A stretch of 45,346 nucleotides of DNA from Candidatus Parcubacteria bacterium (GCA_021731495.1 JAKFXG010000024.1:1-45346); one strand, 5' to 3'; positions 16,115 to 23,774 are shown, counted from the stretch's first letter. Program-made: numbers and translations. The notes: generated by a model not told the origin, from the letters alone.

Positions 16115-17883
16115 TATTTCTTAGAAAACTTTATTCCGAATCTAAACTTTTTGAACCTGTCGAATTTAAGAATGGCATTAATGTGGTTCTTGGACGTTAC
16201 TCTTCAGGGAGTGATAGCAAAGAAATTAACGGTATTGGTAAATCAACTTTCGTAAGACTCATCGACTACTGCCTTGCGTCAGAGGGGTCAAAAAGATATT
16301 TCGATGTCAAAAAGAAAACCTTTTTGAAGGGCCATAGCTGCACACTGGTGGTTGAGATTAATGGTACAGATTATTTAATTCAGCGTTTTTTTGACAAGGC
16401 ATCCATCACTTTTGCTGAGATTGGAGGTGCTGTCGATCCCGTGGAATATACGGATAAAGAATTTCGGAATGTCTTGGGCGCGAAATTCTTTGCACAAGAT
16501 CCTTATGGTGGGGTAATAGAAAGCAACTGGTACCGAACCCTCCTCAACTTTTTTATTAAGGACGACGTCGATCGTCACGAAAGAAACGATCCTCTAAATT
16601 TTCTTAATCCATCGATCCGCAACTCATTATTGCTGGTGTATAATTTTTTCCTTTTGAATCTTCCAAATGGAAATATCTACGATTTCGATAAACATTCCGA
16701 AAAGGCGAGGGATCTTCGTGAGACTAAAACCAGCATTGAGAAACAATCGGTAGAGTTGTCTGGAAAGCGATTAGAGGATCTTGAATCGGAACGCTCTCAG
16801 ATCGAGAAGAAAATAAAACTGATCGAGAAGAGCCTGAAGGAATTCCAATTCATCGATAACTATAAAGACATACAAAACAAACTTGTGGAGCTTTCGGTGG
16901 CAATCTCTACGAACCTGCAAGAATCGAGTTCGCTTAGGAGGCGATTGCAGGCTATAGAAAGTAGTTACGCAATCGATATTTCCGTTGATATTGAGAAGGT
17001 TAAAAGCATCTACGAGTCCCTCAAACAGGGGCTCGGTGAGGCAATTGTACGCCCGGTCAAAGACGTCATTACTTTCAGGAAGGAAATAGCGGAAAATCGG
17101 AGGACTTTCCTGACCACTAAGGAAAGAGAAATCAAAGACGCGATAGGAGTGGTGAATAAGAAAATCATTGAGCTTGAAAGCCGACGAATAACACTCTATA
17201 AAACCTTGGATGAAAAAGAGGCGATGGACAGCATCCGGAACTCATACGAAGAGCTTATAGAGTATCGCTCCCAACTACAGCAGAATCTTGCTGTTACAGG
17301 CAAAATTGCTCAGCTGAATGAGGCGATCGCAGATCTCGATTTACAGATTTCTGGTGACGTCAAAAACCTTGTTGCCCAGCAATTAGTATTCGCCGATAAG
17401 GTAGAAGAGCTTCAGGGGATCTTTACGGACTTCGTTCACACAGTCGTTGGGCAAAGCCAGTCGATCGGATCTGCGTACTTCGATATTAAGACTCGTCCGG
17501 ATAAAAGATCACCTGTGCAGGTGACTATCGAGGTTCCAAAAAGTGCGTCTTTGGGCAAATCACGTTTCAAGATACTGGCTTACGACCTAACTGTTTTCTT
17601 TAACCTTATAGACGATCAGCGAGCCCTACCGCATTTCTTGCTCCACGACGGAGCTTTCCATGGAATCGATATAAAAACGACTATAAACGTTTTGAACTAC
17701 ATTGCTAAACGATCCGAAGGTAGAAGGTTCCAATATATATTCACCGCTAATGAGCATGAAATCGACTCCTCAAGTCATGAGGGGTCTTATGGGCAACTCA
17801 GTTTCAATCTCAAAGATGCGACAATTCTTGTCTTGGAGGATAAGCCCGAGAAGATGTTTCTAAAACGGGAATTTCAATCTTAG
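16111..17883 (+). CDS. ABC-3C system ATPase (DUF2326 family)
   Basis: A 590-residue SMC/RecN-like ATPase. The N-terminus has FKNGINVVLG followed, after an insertion, by Walker A NGIGKST (40-46). A long coiled coil spans about residues 205-425, rich in E/K/Q heptads. The C-terminal DUF2326 region has ASLGKSRFKILAYDLTVF and LHDGAFHGID, replacing the usual signature and Walker B region. In ABC-3C systems this ATPase is thought to sense invading nucleoprotein and license the effector. It is third in the coupled operon, and convergent with the secreted-protein gene 8 bp away. Confidence 0.85.
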   Translation: MIFLRKLYSESKLFEPVEFKNGINVVLGRYSSGSDSKEINGIGKSTFVRLIDYCLASEGSKRYFDVKKKTFLKGHSCTLVVEINGTDYLIQRFFDKASITFAEIGGAVDPVEYTDKEFRNVLGAKFFAQDPYGGVIESNWYRTLLNFFIKDDVDRHERNDPLNFLNPSIRNSLLLVYNFFLLNLPNGNIYDFDKHSEKARDLRETKTSIEKQSVELSGKRLEDLESERSQIEKKIKLIEKSLKEFQFIDNYKDIQNKLVELSVAISTNLQESSSLRRRLQAIESSYAIDISVDIEKVKSIYESLKQGLGEAIVRPVKDVITFRKEIAENRRTFLTTKEREIKDAIGVVNKKIIELESRRITLYKTLDEKEAMDSIRNSYEELIEYRSQLQQNLAVTGKIAQLNEAIADLDLQISGDVKNLVAQQLVFADKVEELQGIFTDFVHTVVGQSQSIGSAYFDIKTRPDKRSPVQVTIEVPKSASLGKSRFKILAYDLTVFFNLIDDQRALPHFLLHDGAFHGIDIKTTINVLNYIAKRSEGRRFQYIFTANEHEIDSSSHEGSYGQLSFNLKDATILVLEDKPEKMFLKREFQS

Positions 17884-17891
17884 AGTAGTGA

Positions 17892-19193
17892 TTATCGCCA
17901 CCATCCGAAGAAGAAAGACTTTAGTTTTTCAAACAGACTCTGTTTCTGAAGAGGCGTAGATTGTGTAGATGGGGCTTGGTTTAGTAGATTACTCGTTGCG
18001 ACCCTAAAAGAAGTCGATGCAATAGGGTCTTCGACATTAGGAACTCTCTTTGACTGTCCTAAGTCATTCGCTCTGGTTGCTTGCATTGCGCCAGAATTAC
18101 CTGCAATTGGCACTACATCGGGCGCCACGCCGTACTTTGCCTGATATTCTGCCCGAGTCATCTTTACTGGTACAGATACACCTCCATTTTTTGCCGCCAA
18201 AGAAGCGTAGTCAGGTGCAGTAGTCTGAATACATTTTGCGGTACTTGTATCCCACTGGTAACCAGTTTCGCATCCGCAGATGACACTTTTATTCACTGAA
18301 TCTACATATGCATCGACCCTATTAGTAGCGCCGATTCCGCTTTCAACTTTGCACCAAACGTTTAGTGGAATGCATTGATATGGGCTATTAGCATCGGGAC
18401 CAAAACCAGTGACACACTCACACCGATTAATTTCGCTATTATAGTAGCCAAACTGACCGTGATCTGTTTTGCAAGACATTGCAGATGCAAGCAAGGATTT
18501 GTAGTAGGCACTCTCCTTTTCTAATCGAGCAAGTTCAACAGCTTTATCGCCAATACTATCCAACGCCTGATTCTGTGTGCTGCTCATGCACTGGTTGTAT
18601 TGGTTTAGCTTCTGTTGGTATGTGTCGATGTCAGATCGGCATTGGCTCAAACGATTATTGCTCACGTCAGTAGCGAGCAATCCGGTAGCTCCATCTGATG
18701 CTCTCATGCTTGAGTACTGGCTTTCTGATGTGCACCCCGAGCTCGAAGGGTAAATGCATTGTACAAAGATTCCCGTCGAATTTTGACGTTGCAATTGGTA
18801 TAACCTCTCATCTATAGTTTTCCGTTCTTGTTCCAGTTTATTTTGAAAATCCTCTTGGGCCTTGAGAAGTTTTTTGGAAGGGTCTGGTAAGGGGACTGTT
18901 TTTAAGCCTCCCGAATTAAGAAGCTTGTAGAGATTCGTGTCACCACTACTTTTAATGCCGTAGTAATTTGAAAGGTATGTGTCGGGATTACCAGAAGTGA
19001 TTTGACCAGTATTGGGATTTAAATTGCCAGGGAAACCGTAGTTGTTGTAGGGATTGCTATCGACGTCGGTTCGGTAGTAAGAACCTACAAATGTGTCTCC
19101 TCGGTAGTACGGACTCACGAGAGTCGCTGCGTGTGAGAATGAAGGGAACCCGACCAGCAAGAAGAGAGCCGCAAATACCAATTTCTTTTCCAT
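17892..19193 (-). CDS. secreted Cys-rich protein (433 aa)
   Basis: An N-terminal signal peptide is evident: MEKKLVFAALFLLVGF followed by PSFSHAATL, with probable cleavage after SHA. Residues about 25-75 contain the YYRTDVDSNPYNNYGFPGN motif, a degenerate repeat seen in secreted bacterial proteins that carry G-T-Y-V-x-x-Y-R-S stretches. A coiled coil follows (about 110-230). A Cys-rich part (about 240-345) has two EGF-like CxCxxGF/GY segments. It ends basic and aromatic (FFFGWWR). The role is unknown; adhesion or surface binding is possible. The start at 19193 has AGGATGT just upstream, inside a structured leader. Confidence 0.65.
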   Translation of the reverse strand: MEKKLVFAALFLLVGFPSFSHAATLVSPYYRGDTFVGSYYRTDVDSNPYNNYGFPGNLNPNTGQITSGNPDTYLSNYYGIKSSGDTNLYKLLNSGGLKTVPLPDPSKKLLKAQEDFQNKLEQERKTIDERLYQLQRQNSTGIFVQCIYPSSSGCTSESQYSSMRASDGATGLLATDVSNNRLSQCRSDIDTYQQKLNQYNQCMSSTQNQALDSIGDKAVELARLEKESAYYKSLLASAMSCKTDHGQFGYYNSEINRCECVTGFGPDANSPYQCIPLNVWCKVESGIGATNRVDAYVDSVNKSVICGCETGYQWDTSTAKCIQTTAPDYASLAAKNGGVSVPVKMTRAEYQAKYGVAPDVVPIAGNSGAMQATRANDLGQSKRVPNVEDPIASTSFRVATSNLLNQAPSTQSTPLQKQSLFEKLKSFFFGWWR

Positions 19194-19194
19194 A

Positions 19195-19312
19195 CATCCT
19201 ATGTTTTTGGTTGGTAACGCAAAACCCGCCACCACGAACCCTTGCGGGTCTACCAAGGTTTCCCTTGGCAACATAGGACATGCCGTGATGACGGGTTTTC
19301 TATGTCCTATGA
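19195..19312 (-). ncRNA. structured 5' leader, candidate riboswitch or cis-regulatory RNA
   Basis: On the minus strand a 16-bp helix pairs 19299-19284 with 19236-19221 (two G-U pairs). It encloses two hairpins with GNRA loops: CCAAGG-GAAA-CCTTGG (19253-19268) and ACCC-GCAA-GGGT (19238-19249). ATGTCCTATG inside the junction (19272-19281) can pair either with the upstream CATAGGACAT (19302-19311) or with CATAGGATG (19195-19203), which contains the Shine-Dalgarno of the downstream gene. That arrangement is typical of a translational switch. It does not match the cyclic-di-GMP, purine or preQ1 consensus as I know them. Confidence 0.6.
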
Positions 19313-19443
19313 TTTCGTAACCATGCCAACGCCTGAGCGGTGGTTTAGGTCAATGCAGTCCGAAAGTGGACTACAGTAGCATCGTATCAGGATTGAGCTA
19401 AAATGGGTATATGAGGCGAATGATCTTAGGGTTTTCAGAATGA

Positions 19444-19995
19444 ATGCTTATGGCGGTAAAAACTACACAAACTAAGCGTCGCGTCAGTTTGGTTGAAAAG
19501 GCTAAAAAGGATAAGGAAGTTGGGGCTGGTGTAGGACGCGGAAACAAGATGGAGAGCACACGAGCAGCTTTCCGAGCGTGGTTACTGAAGCCGCGTATCT
19601 TTTTGGGGAAAGGAGAACACGTGCTTAATCTTTTGGGGATTACGGATGTAGAGACTGTCGAGCTCTATAGCATCCGATCGCAAGGTGAGTTCTCGGAGAA
19701 GTTTGGGGTGGGAGAACCAACACTGTCTCACTGGAAACGAGAGATGCAGAACGGTAACGACTTTAAGGACTTCCAAATTGAGATGCGCGGACTTACAAAA
19801 AATGTGATGGGTGCGCTCTATCGTCAAGCGATGGCCGAGGGTGACGCTCCTCGTGTGAAGCTATGGCTACAAACCGTTGAGGGCTGGAATGAGAGCAGTA
19901 ATTTCAAAGTGGCAATGGGGGTAGAACAAGGTCTCACGGACGAAGAAAAAGCTGCAATTGATCGTATGTTGGAAAAACTCGGAGCACCAACTTAG
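19444..19995 (+). CDS. helix-turn-helix protein, terminase-small-subunit-like
   Basis: A 183-residue basic protein. A Lys/Arg-rich N-terminus (1-35) is followed by an HTH-like stretch QGEFSEKFGVGEPTLSHWKR (about 80-99), in the style of phBC6A51/terminase small subunit DNA-binding domains. The C-terminal part has a helical segment with the repeated pattern ALYRQAMAEGDAPRVKLWLQ. It may regulate or recognise the element's DNA. ATGs at 19444 and 19450 are both possible. It heads an operon with the AbiV-like gene, 7 nt between stop and start. Confidence 0.6.
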   Translation: MLMAVKTTQTKRRVSLVEKAKKDKEVGAGVGRGNKMESTRAAFRAWLLKPRIFLGKGEHVLNLLGITDVETVELYSIRSQGEFSEKFGVGEPTLSHWKREMQNGNDFKDFQIEMRGLTKNVMGALYRQAMAEGDAPRVKLWLQTVEGWNESSNFKVAMGVEQGLTDEEKAAIDRMLEKLGAPT

Positions 19996-20002
19996 TGTAG
20001 AG

Positions 20003-20752
20003 ATGACAAAGCTTTTGAACCCCTCACGACTTGATTGGATAGCGTTTCTTGCTTGTCAAAACGCTGTCCGACTCCATCGTGATGCCATTGCACTGTACAA
20101 AGAAGGACGATATCCATCTGCCTTCTTTTTGTCGATCCTTTCTCAGGAAGAACTTGGCAAGATGCATATGATTAATGATCATTCGTGGCACTTAGGCGAG
20201 TGGCTGAATGACTTATTGGAAATCAAAGATCAGGCAAAACGTGCCGCTATGGATAAGGAGAATGAAAAGTATCAATCTGAAGTTTTCTCATCCTCCTATC
20301 TCCATCCTCTTAAGCAAGGATACTTCGCCCATAATTCTCCTGTAGAGGATTTTGTCTGGTTACGCAAGGCATTAAAGCACGGGGAACCCCGCCAAGATGT
20401 ATGGCAGGGCGTGCTCGACGCAAAGAAGCAGACCGCAGCCTATGTCGGCTTTCCAAAGAAGAAAAGAGGGGTTGATTTTAGTGCTGGCCTGAAACATCCA
20501 TGGCAAATCAAAAAAAGAGATGCACAGAGACAGATAACGAGAGTCAACGATTATCTCTTGGTTTTTGGATTGGGGCTACGATATACATGTTATGTGTTTG
20601 AAAATGAAGACATAATCAACTATCTAAAAAACAAGCGATTTCTGAAAAACATCGGACTCACTTGGCAACACCGAAGTAGATCTGCTTTCAAGCAGATAGA
20701 GTCTCTTCAGGTGGTGCTAAAAGACAAGATCGTTAGAACGACAAAGAGGTAA
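20003..20752 (+). CDS. AbiV-like abortive infection protein
   Basis: A 249-residue HEPN-like helical protein. The N-terminal NAVRLHRDAIALYKEGRYPS (about 18-37) followed by AFFLSILSQEELGKMHMI matches the AbiV signature: a helix with H/R, a G-rich turn, then A-x-x-L-x-x-x-EE-x-GK. AbiV family proteins block phage protein synthesis in lactococci. The C-terminal part (about 130-249) is less conserved and basic. The ATG at 20003 is chosen because it follows the HTH stop by 7 nt and gives a family-like N-terminus; an upstream frame start at 19958 overlaps the HTH gene. Confidence 0.72.
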   Translation: MTKLLNPSRLDWIAFLACQNAVRLHRDAIALYKEGRYPSAFFLSILSQEELGKMHMINDHSWHLGEWLNDLLEIKDQAKRAAMDKENEKYQSEVFSSSYLHPLKQGYFAHNSPVEDFVWLRKALKHGEPRQDVWQGVLDAKKQTAAYVGFPKKKRGVDFSAGLKHPWQIKKRDAQRQITRVNDYLLVFGLGLRYTCYVFENEDIINYLKNKRFLKNIGLTWQHRSRSAFKQIESLQVVLKDKIVRTTKR

Positions 20753-20764
20753 GATAGAGCGATT

Positions 20765-21454
20765 ATGCGTGGTGACACCAAGAGTGACGAACTTTTCTAC
20801 CAGATTTCGCTCGGGGATGTTTTTCAAACGGATGTCAGAAATTGTCGGGATAGATTTTCCATTCCGAAAGACGGATTGGATGCAGAGGATATTCGGCGAT
20901 GGTATATCTCTCTCGGCGATAAATATGGCGAGTTTTTAGATGTGCTTACAGATATTCTGCGACGCTATAAATTAGCGAGTTCTTTTATTAATCCGTTAGA
21001 GGAGTATGTAGTTACCAATGAAACTCAGAATTTATATCCACTTCGGCCACATCCTTTTTATGATATTGATACACCACAAGGTTATTTGGCAGAGCAACAT
21101 AGAAAAGATGCGAAACCGTTCGTAAGTTTATTGATTTATGACTACGCCAGCTTGGACGAGATTCAGGCGTACCTAAAAACCTCATGGAAGTACGTCAAGA
21201 AAGAACTCGATAAACAGCGTGGTGAACCGGCGCACAGAATTCGCAGGTCAACACACAAAGAACGAGATAGAGAAGTTCTTGCGCTCTACGAGAAATCACG
21301 CGAGGAACTTGGACTCAAAAAGGGAGAATACAAAGAGATGGCTGTAGCTCGGATGCTTTCTGGAAAGTACGGAACAATTGATTGGGATCACATTAAGAGG
21401 ATTGTTGCGCGAATGCGAAAGATGAAAAGGGGAACTCATAAACCTCCTGTTTAA
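20765..21454 (+). CDS. unknown protein, AbiV operon third gene (229 aa)
   Basis: I do not recognise this protein. It is soluble. The N-terminal two thirds are mixed alpha/beta with many aromatic residues (LYPLRPHPFYDIDTP, about 90-104). The C-terminal 65 residues are strongly basic and helical (REVLALYEKSREELG, then IDWDHIKRIVARMRKMKRG), resembling a DNA-binding helix-turn-helix at a replication or terminase protein's end. It starts 12 nt after the AbiV-like stop and is followed by a terminator, so it closes the operon. It may be the partner of the AbiV-like protein. Confidence 0.55.
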   Translation: MRGDTKSDELFYQISLGDVFQTDVRNCRDRFSIPKDGLDAEDIRRWYISLGDKYGEFLDVLTDILRRYKLASSFINPLEEYVVTNETQNLYPLRPHPFYDIDTPQGYLAEQHRKDAKPFVSLLIYDYASLDEIQAYLKTSWKYVKKELDKQRGEPAHRIRRSTHKERDREVLALYEKSREELGLKKGEYKEMAVARMLSGKYGTIDWDHIKRIVARMRKMKRGTHKPPV

Positions 21455-21481
21455 GAGTCCTCTACTCATTTGTCTTTGAAG

Positions 21482-21507
21482 GCGACCATTGGCATATGGT
21501 CGTTTTT
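21482..21507 (+). terminator. terminator of the HTH-AbiV operon
   Basis: The stem CGACCAT/ATGGTCG (21482-21501) with a 6-nt loop is followed by six T. Confidence 0.85.
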
Positions 21508-21514
21508 TGCGACC

Positions 21515-21569
21515 TGGTGACGTCACTGGAACAGCCGGCAGCGTACGTCACCACGCTACCGGCTGTTCC
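21515..21569 (+). promoter_or_regulatory. mutually exclusive hairpins before the recombinase operon
   Basis: Arms of 17 nt (21526-21542 and 21553-21569, one mismatch) form one hairpin. GGTGACGT (21515-21522) and ACGTCACC (21544-21551) form another that cannot coexist with it. They end 5 nt before the ATG at 21575. This could be attenuation-like control or a recombinase-binding site. Confidence 0.5.
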
Positions 21570-21574
21570 AATTC

Positions 21575-21775
21575 ATGCTTACCTTACAAGAATGCCGAAA
21601 ATACACAGGGAGCGAACTCACCGATGAAAAGTTGGAGGAGGTTCGTAATGTCCTGTATGTCTTTGCTAATAAACTGGTCGACGATTTCTTAAATTTAGAG
21701 GATGAGCCAGTCAGTTCAAACTACCCACATGAGAGGGTTGCAATTGTGTCGATACCAAGGCACAACATCAAGTAA
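21575..21775 (+). CDS. small protein preceding the recombinase (66 aa)
   Basis: A short acidic helical protein (LTLQECRKYTGSELTDEKLE then VRNVLYVFANKLVDDFLNLE). No named domain. Its stop lies 7 nt before the recombinase ATG, so the two are probably co-translated. Small proteins of this style upstream of recombinases in Patescibacteria are familiar to me, but I cannot cite a family. It might be a recombination directionality factor or a regulator. Confidence 0.5.
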   Translation: MLTLQECRKYTGSELTDEKLEEVRNVLYVFANKLVDDFLNLEDEPVSSNYPHERVAIVSIPRHNIK

Positions 21776-21782
21776 GCTTCGT

Positions 21783-23348
21783 ATGTCACAACTCGCACTC
21801 ATATACGCTCGTGTTTCGTCAGAGAGACAGGCGACAGAAGGTCACGGCCTTGATGCACAGGAACATCGCTGTCGCGCCTACGCTGAGACAAAAGGTTATG
21901 AGATTGAAAAAGTATTCAGGGATAGTTTTAGTGGAGGCGGAGATTTCATGAATCGACCAGCGATGTCTGGCCTACTCGGCCATGTAGATAAATTTGCACA
22001 CCGAAGTTACGTCGTGCTTTTTGATGATCTCAAGAGACTTGCAAGGGATACGGCTTTTTACTTGAAACTCAAGGATGCATTTAGAGTTCGCGGCGTTAGG
22101 TTGGAGAGTCCGAATTTTGTAATGGATGATTCTGATGAAGGTTCGTATGTTCAGCAAATTCTGGTAGGGGCAGCAGAACTGGAGCGCAAGCAAAATAGGC
22201 GACAGGTTATTCAAAAGCAAAAGGCTCGACTTGAGAGAGGGTACTGGTCGTTTTGCCCGCCTACAGGATATCGCTTCGAAAAACATCCTGAACATGGGAA
22301 GCTTCTCGTGCCCATTTCTCCCGACGCCGAACTCATTAAGCTCGCATTAGAAGGTTACGCATCGGACAAGCTATACGATCAAACCGCTGTTCGAGATTTT
22401 CTCAGAATCAATAATTTTAGGAATGGTCGCACTGTTCATATGTCATTGGTACGGCGACTTCTTACTGAAATCCTTTATGCTGGGTACATAGAATATGTTG
22501 GATGGGAAATAGCGAGGCGTAAAGGATATCACCAAGAAATGGTAAGTATTGAGGTGTTTGATCGGGTTCAGGCGAAACTGACTGGTAAGTCATATTTGAT
22601 TTCAAGAAAAGATTACCGTCTCGATTTCCCTTTACGAGGGTTCGCTCTTTGTGAAGAGTGCGGAGGAGCGCTTACGGCAGCTTTTGCAAAGAGGAAATAT
22701 CCCTATTACTGGTGTAAAAGGGCTGGATGTTCATTGAAGAATAAAATGATTTTGAGGGAAGAAATTGAAAAAAGATTTGATGCACTACTTAAAGAGATAA
22801 AACCGCGGCCAGAGGTTTTAGAACTTTCCAATAAGATCCTTCTTGATGTATGGAACGAGCGAGTAAGCAAACTCGAAGGGTATCGTACAGTTCTGCAAGG
22901 AAAGCTACGGATCGCACGCAGTCAAATTGACGGGCTATCGATGCGCCTTGCGAGGGCACAGAACGAAGACCTGGTGGGCGTTTATGAAGACCAGCTCATT
23001 CGCGCTAAGCGCGAAGAACGAACGCTGGCAGAACGCATCGATCGACTCTCAGAGCGCTCAGGGGACTTCGAAGAAGCTTTGAAGCAAATGTTTGCGGTGC
23101 TGCGTAACCCGGCAGCTGTATGGGCAAAACCGGATATAACGCAGAAAAGATCAGTTTTGAAGCTGATCTTTTCTGCGAAATTGCGATATAACCCTGTGTC
23201 TGGGTTTCAAACACCTGAGAAATCCTTAATTTACGGGCTATTTGAGCAAATCTCTGCTCAAAAGTCCCAACTTGTGGAGGTGGCGGAAATCGAATCCGCG
23301 TCCGAATCCGTCTATGAAAGCGAGTCTACGACGCGTAGTCAGCGTTAG
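21783..23348 (+). CDS. large serine recombinase (integrase)
   Basis: A 521-residue serine site-specific recombinase. The resolvase N-domain begins with LALIYARVSSERQ (S12 is the likely nucleophile) and continues through FDDLKRLARD, whose Arg residues belong to the active site. The recombinase domain (about 160-265) follows, then a zinc ribbon (LCEECGGALTAAFAKRKYPY then WCKRAGC) and a coiled coil (about 360-440). This is the layout of phage-type integrases. The last ~24 codons (from 23275) are antisense to the tmRNA 3' end, so the gene runs into its presumed attachment site. The start at 21783 matches the conserved resolvase N-terminus. Confidence 0.9.
   Translation: MSQLALIYARVSSERQATEGHGLDAQEHRCRAYAETKGYEIEKVFRDSFSGGGDFMNRPAMSGLLGHVDKFAHRSYVVLFDDLKRLARDTAFYLKLKDAFRVRGVRLESPNFVMDDSDEGSYVQQILVGAAELERKQNRRQVIQKQKARLERGYWSFCPPTGYRFEKHPEHGKLLVPISPDAELIKLALEGYASDKLYDQTAVRDFLRINNFRNGRTVHMSLVRRLLTEILYAGYIEYVGWEIARRKGYHQEMVSIEVFDRVQAKLTGKSYLISRKDYRLDFPLRGFALCEECGGALTAAFAKRKYPYYWCKRAGCSLKNKMILREEIEKRFDALLKEIKPRPEVLELSNKILLDVWNERVSKLEGYRTVLQGKLRIARSQIDGLSMRLARAQNEDLVGVYEDQLIRAKREERTLAERIDRLSERSGDFEEALKQMFAVLRNPAAVWAKPDITQKRSVLKLIFSAKLRYNPVSGFQTPEKSLIYGLFEQISAQKSQLVEVAEIESASESVYESESTTRSQR
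23140..23177. repeat. perfect 15-bp inverted repeat inside the recombinase gene
   Basis: CGCAGAAAAGATCAG (23140-23154) and CTGATCTTTTCTGCG (23163-23177) flank an 8-nt loop. GATATAAC occurs as a direct repeat on both sides (23133-23140, 23185-23192). It lies about 100 nt downstream of the tmRNA 3' end on the minus strand. Confidence 0.65.
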
Positions 23349-23679
23349 TGTCTAAGGCAGGATGCGAGGAACGCAGACGAAACCATTCCTGCCCGATCCC
23401 TTGTTTAGATGTACCGGCCAGGATTCCGGACATCGATCCTACAGATAATTCCGCCCATTCCTCTCGGCTGTAGAAACCCGGAGGATGAACGTCGCGAGGC
23501 GAAGAGCCGTTAGGCTTTCGCGTACGCGAACGCGAAGTCATTCATACCGAAGTATGGCGACTTCACGCTTGCAAGAGTGTTCTTTGCAAGTATGTTTTCC
23601 CGCCAGATTAAAGTGTTGGGCGGGAGTGCACTGCGTCGCACATCTTTCAAGGTACAGACCGTCAAAGCCGGTCACCCCC
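23275..23679 (-). ncRNA. ssrA: transfer-messenger RNA (tmRNA)
   Basis: tmRNA rescues stalled ribosomes together with SmpB. The 5' end GGGGGTGACCGGCTTTGACGG and the 3' end GGACGCGGATTCGATTTCCG then CCACCTCCA are the classical tRNA-like ends. The 7-bp acceptor stem (23679-23673 with 23276-23282) closes with one G-U pair, and the T stem-loop GCGGA-TTCGATT-TCCGC is intact. No CCA is encoded. A likely resume codon GCA at 23587 opens a 25-codon tag ending in TAA (23512-23510): it begins AKNTLASVKS and ends FAFAYAKA. Helices inside the body are visible. smpB lies just upstream. The serine recombinase frame overlaps its last 74 nt. Confidence 0.93.
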
Positions 23680-23681
23680 CT

Positions 23682-23774
23682 AGAACATATCTTGCTGCAA
23701 GATATGTTCGGGCGAACATTTCGTCTGACGAAATGTTTTAGCCGTAAACATACCATCACTTTGGTATGTTCTTA
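23682..23774. repeat. three palindromes sharing AACAT...ATGTT ends
   Basis: 23692-ish GAACATATCTTGC-T-GCAAGATATGTTC (perfect 13-bp arms), AACATTTCGTC-T-GACGAAATGTT (perfect 11-bp arms, about 23715-23737), and AACATACCA...TGGTATGTT (9-bp arms, about 23747-23770). They fill the space between the GIY-YIG stop and the tmRNA 5' end. Roles could be operator sites, RNA processing hairpins or repeat elements. Confidence 0.7.

Noticed and set aside
19195..19312. Cyclic-di-GMP (GEMM) riboswitch
   Set aside because: GNRA loops and overall size are suggestive, but the conserved GGCAAACC and ACGCAAAGCC stretches are not present.
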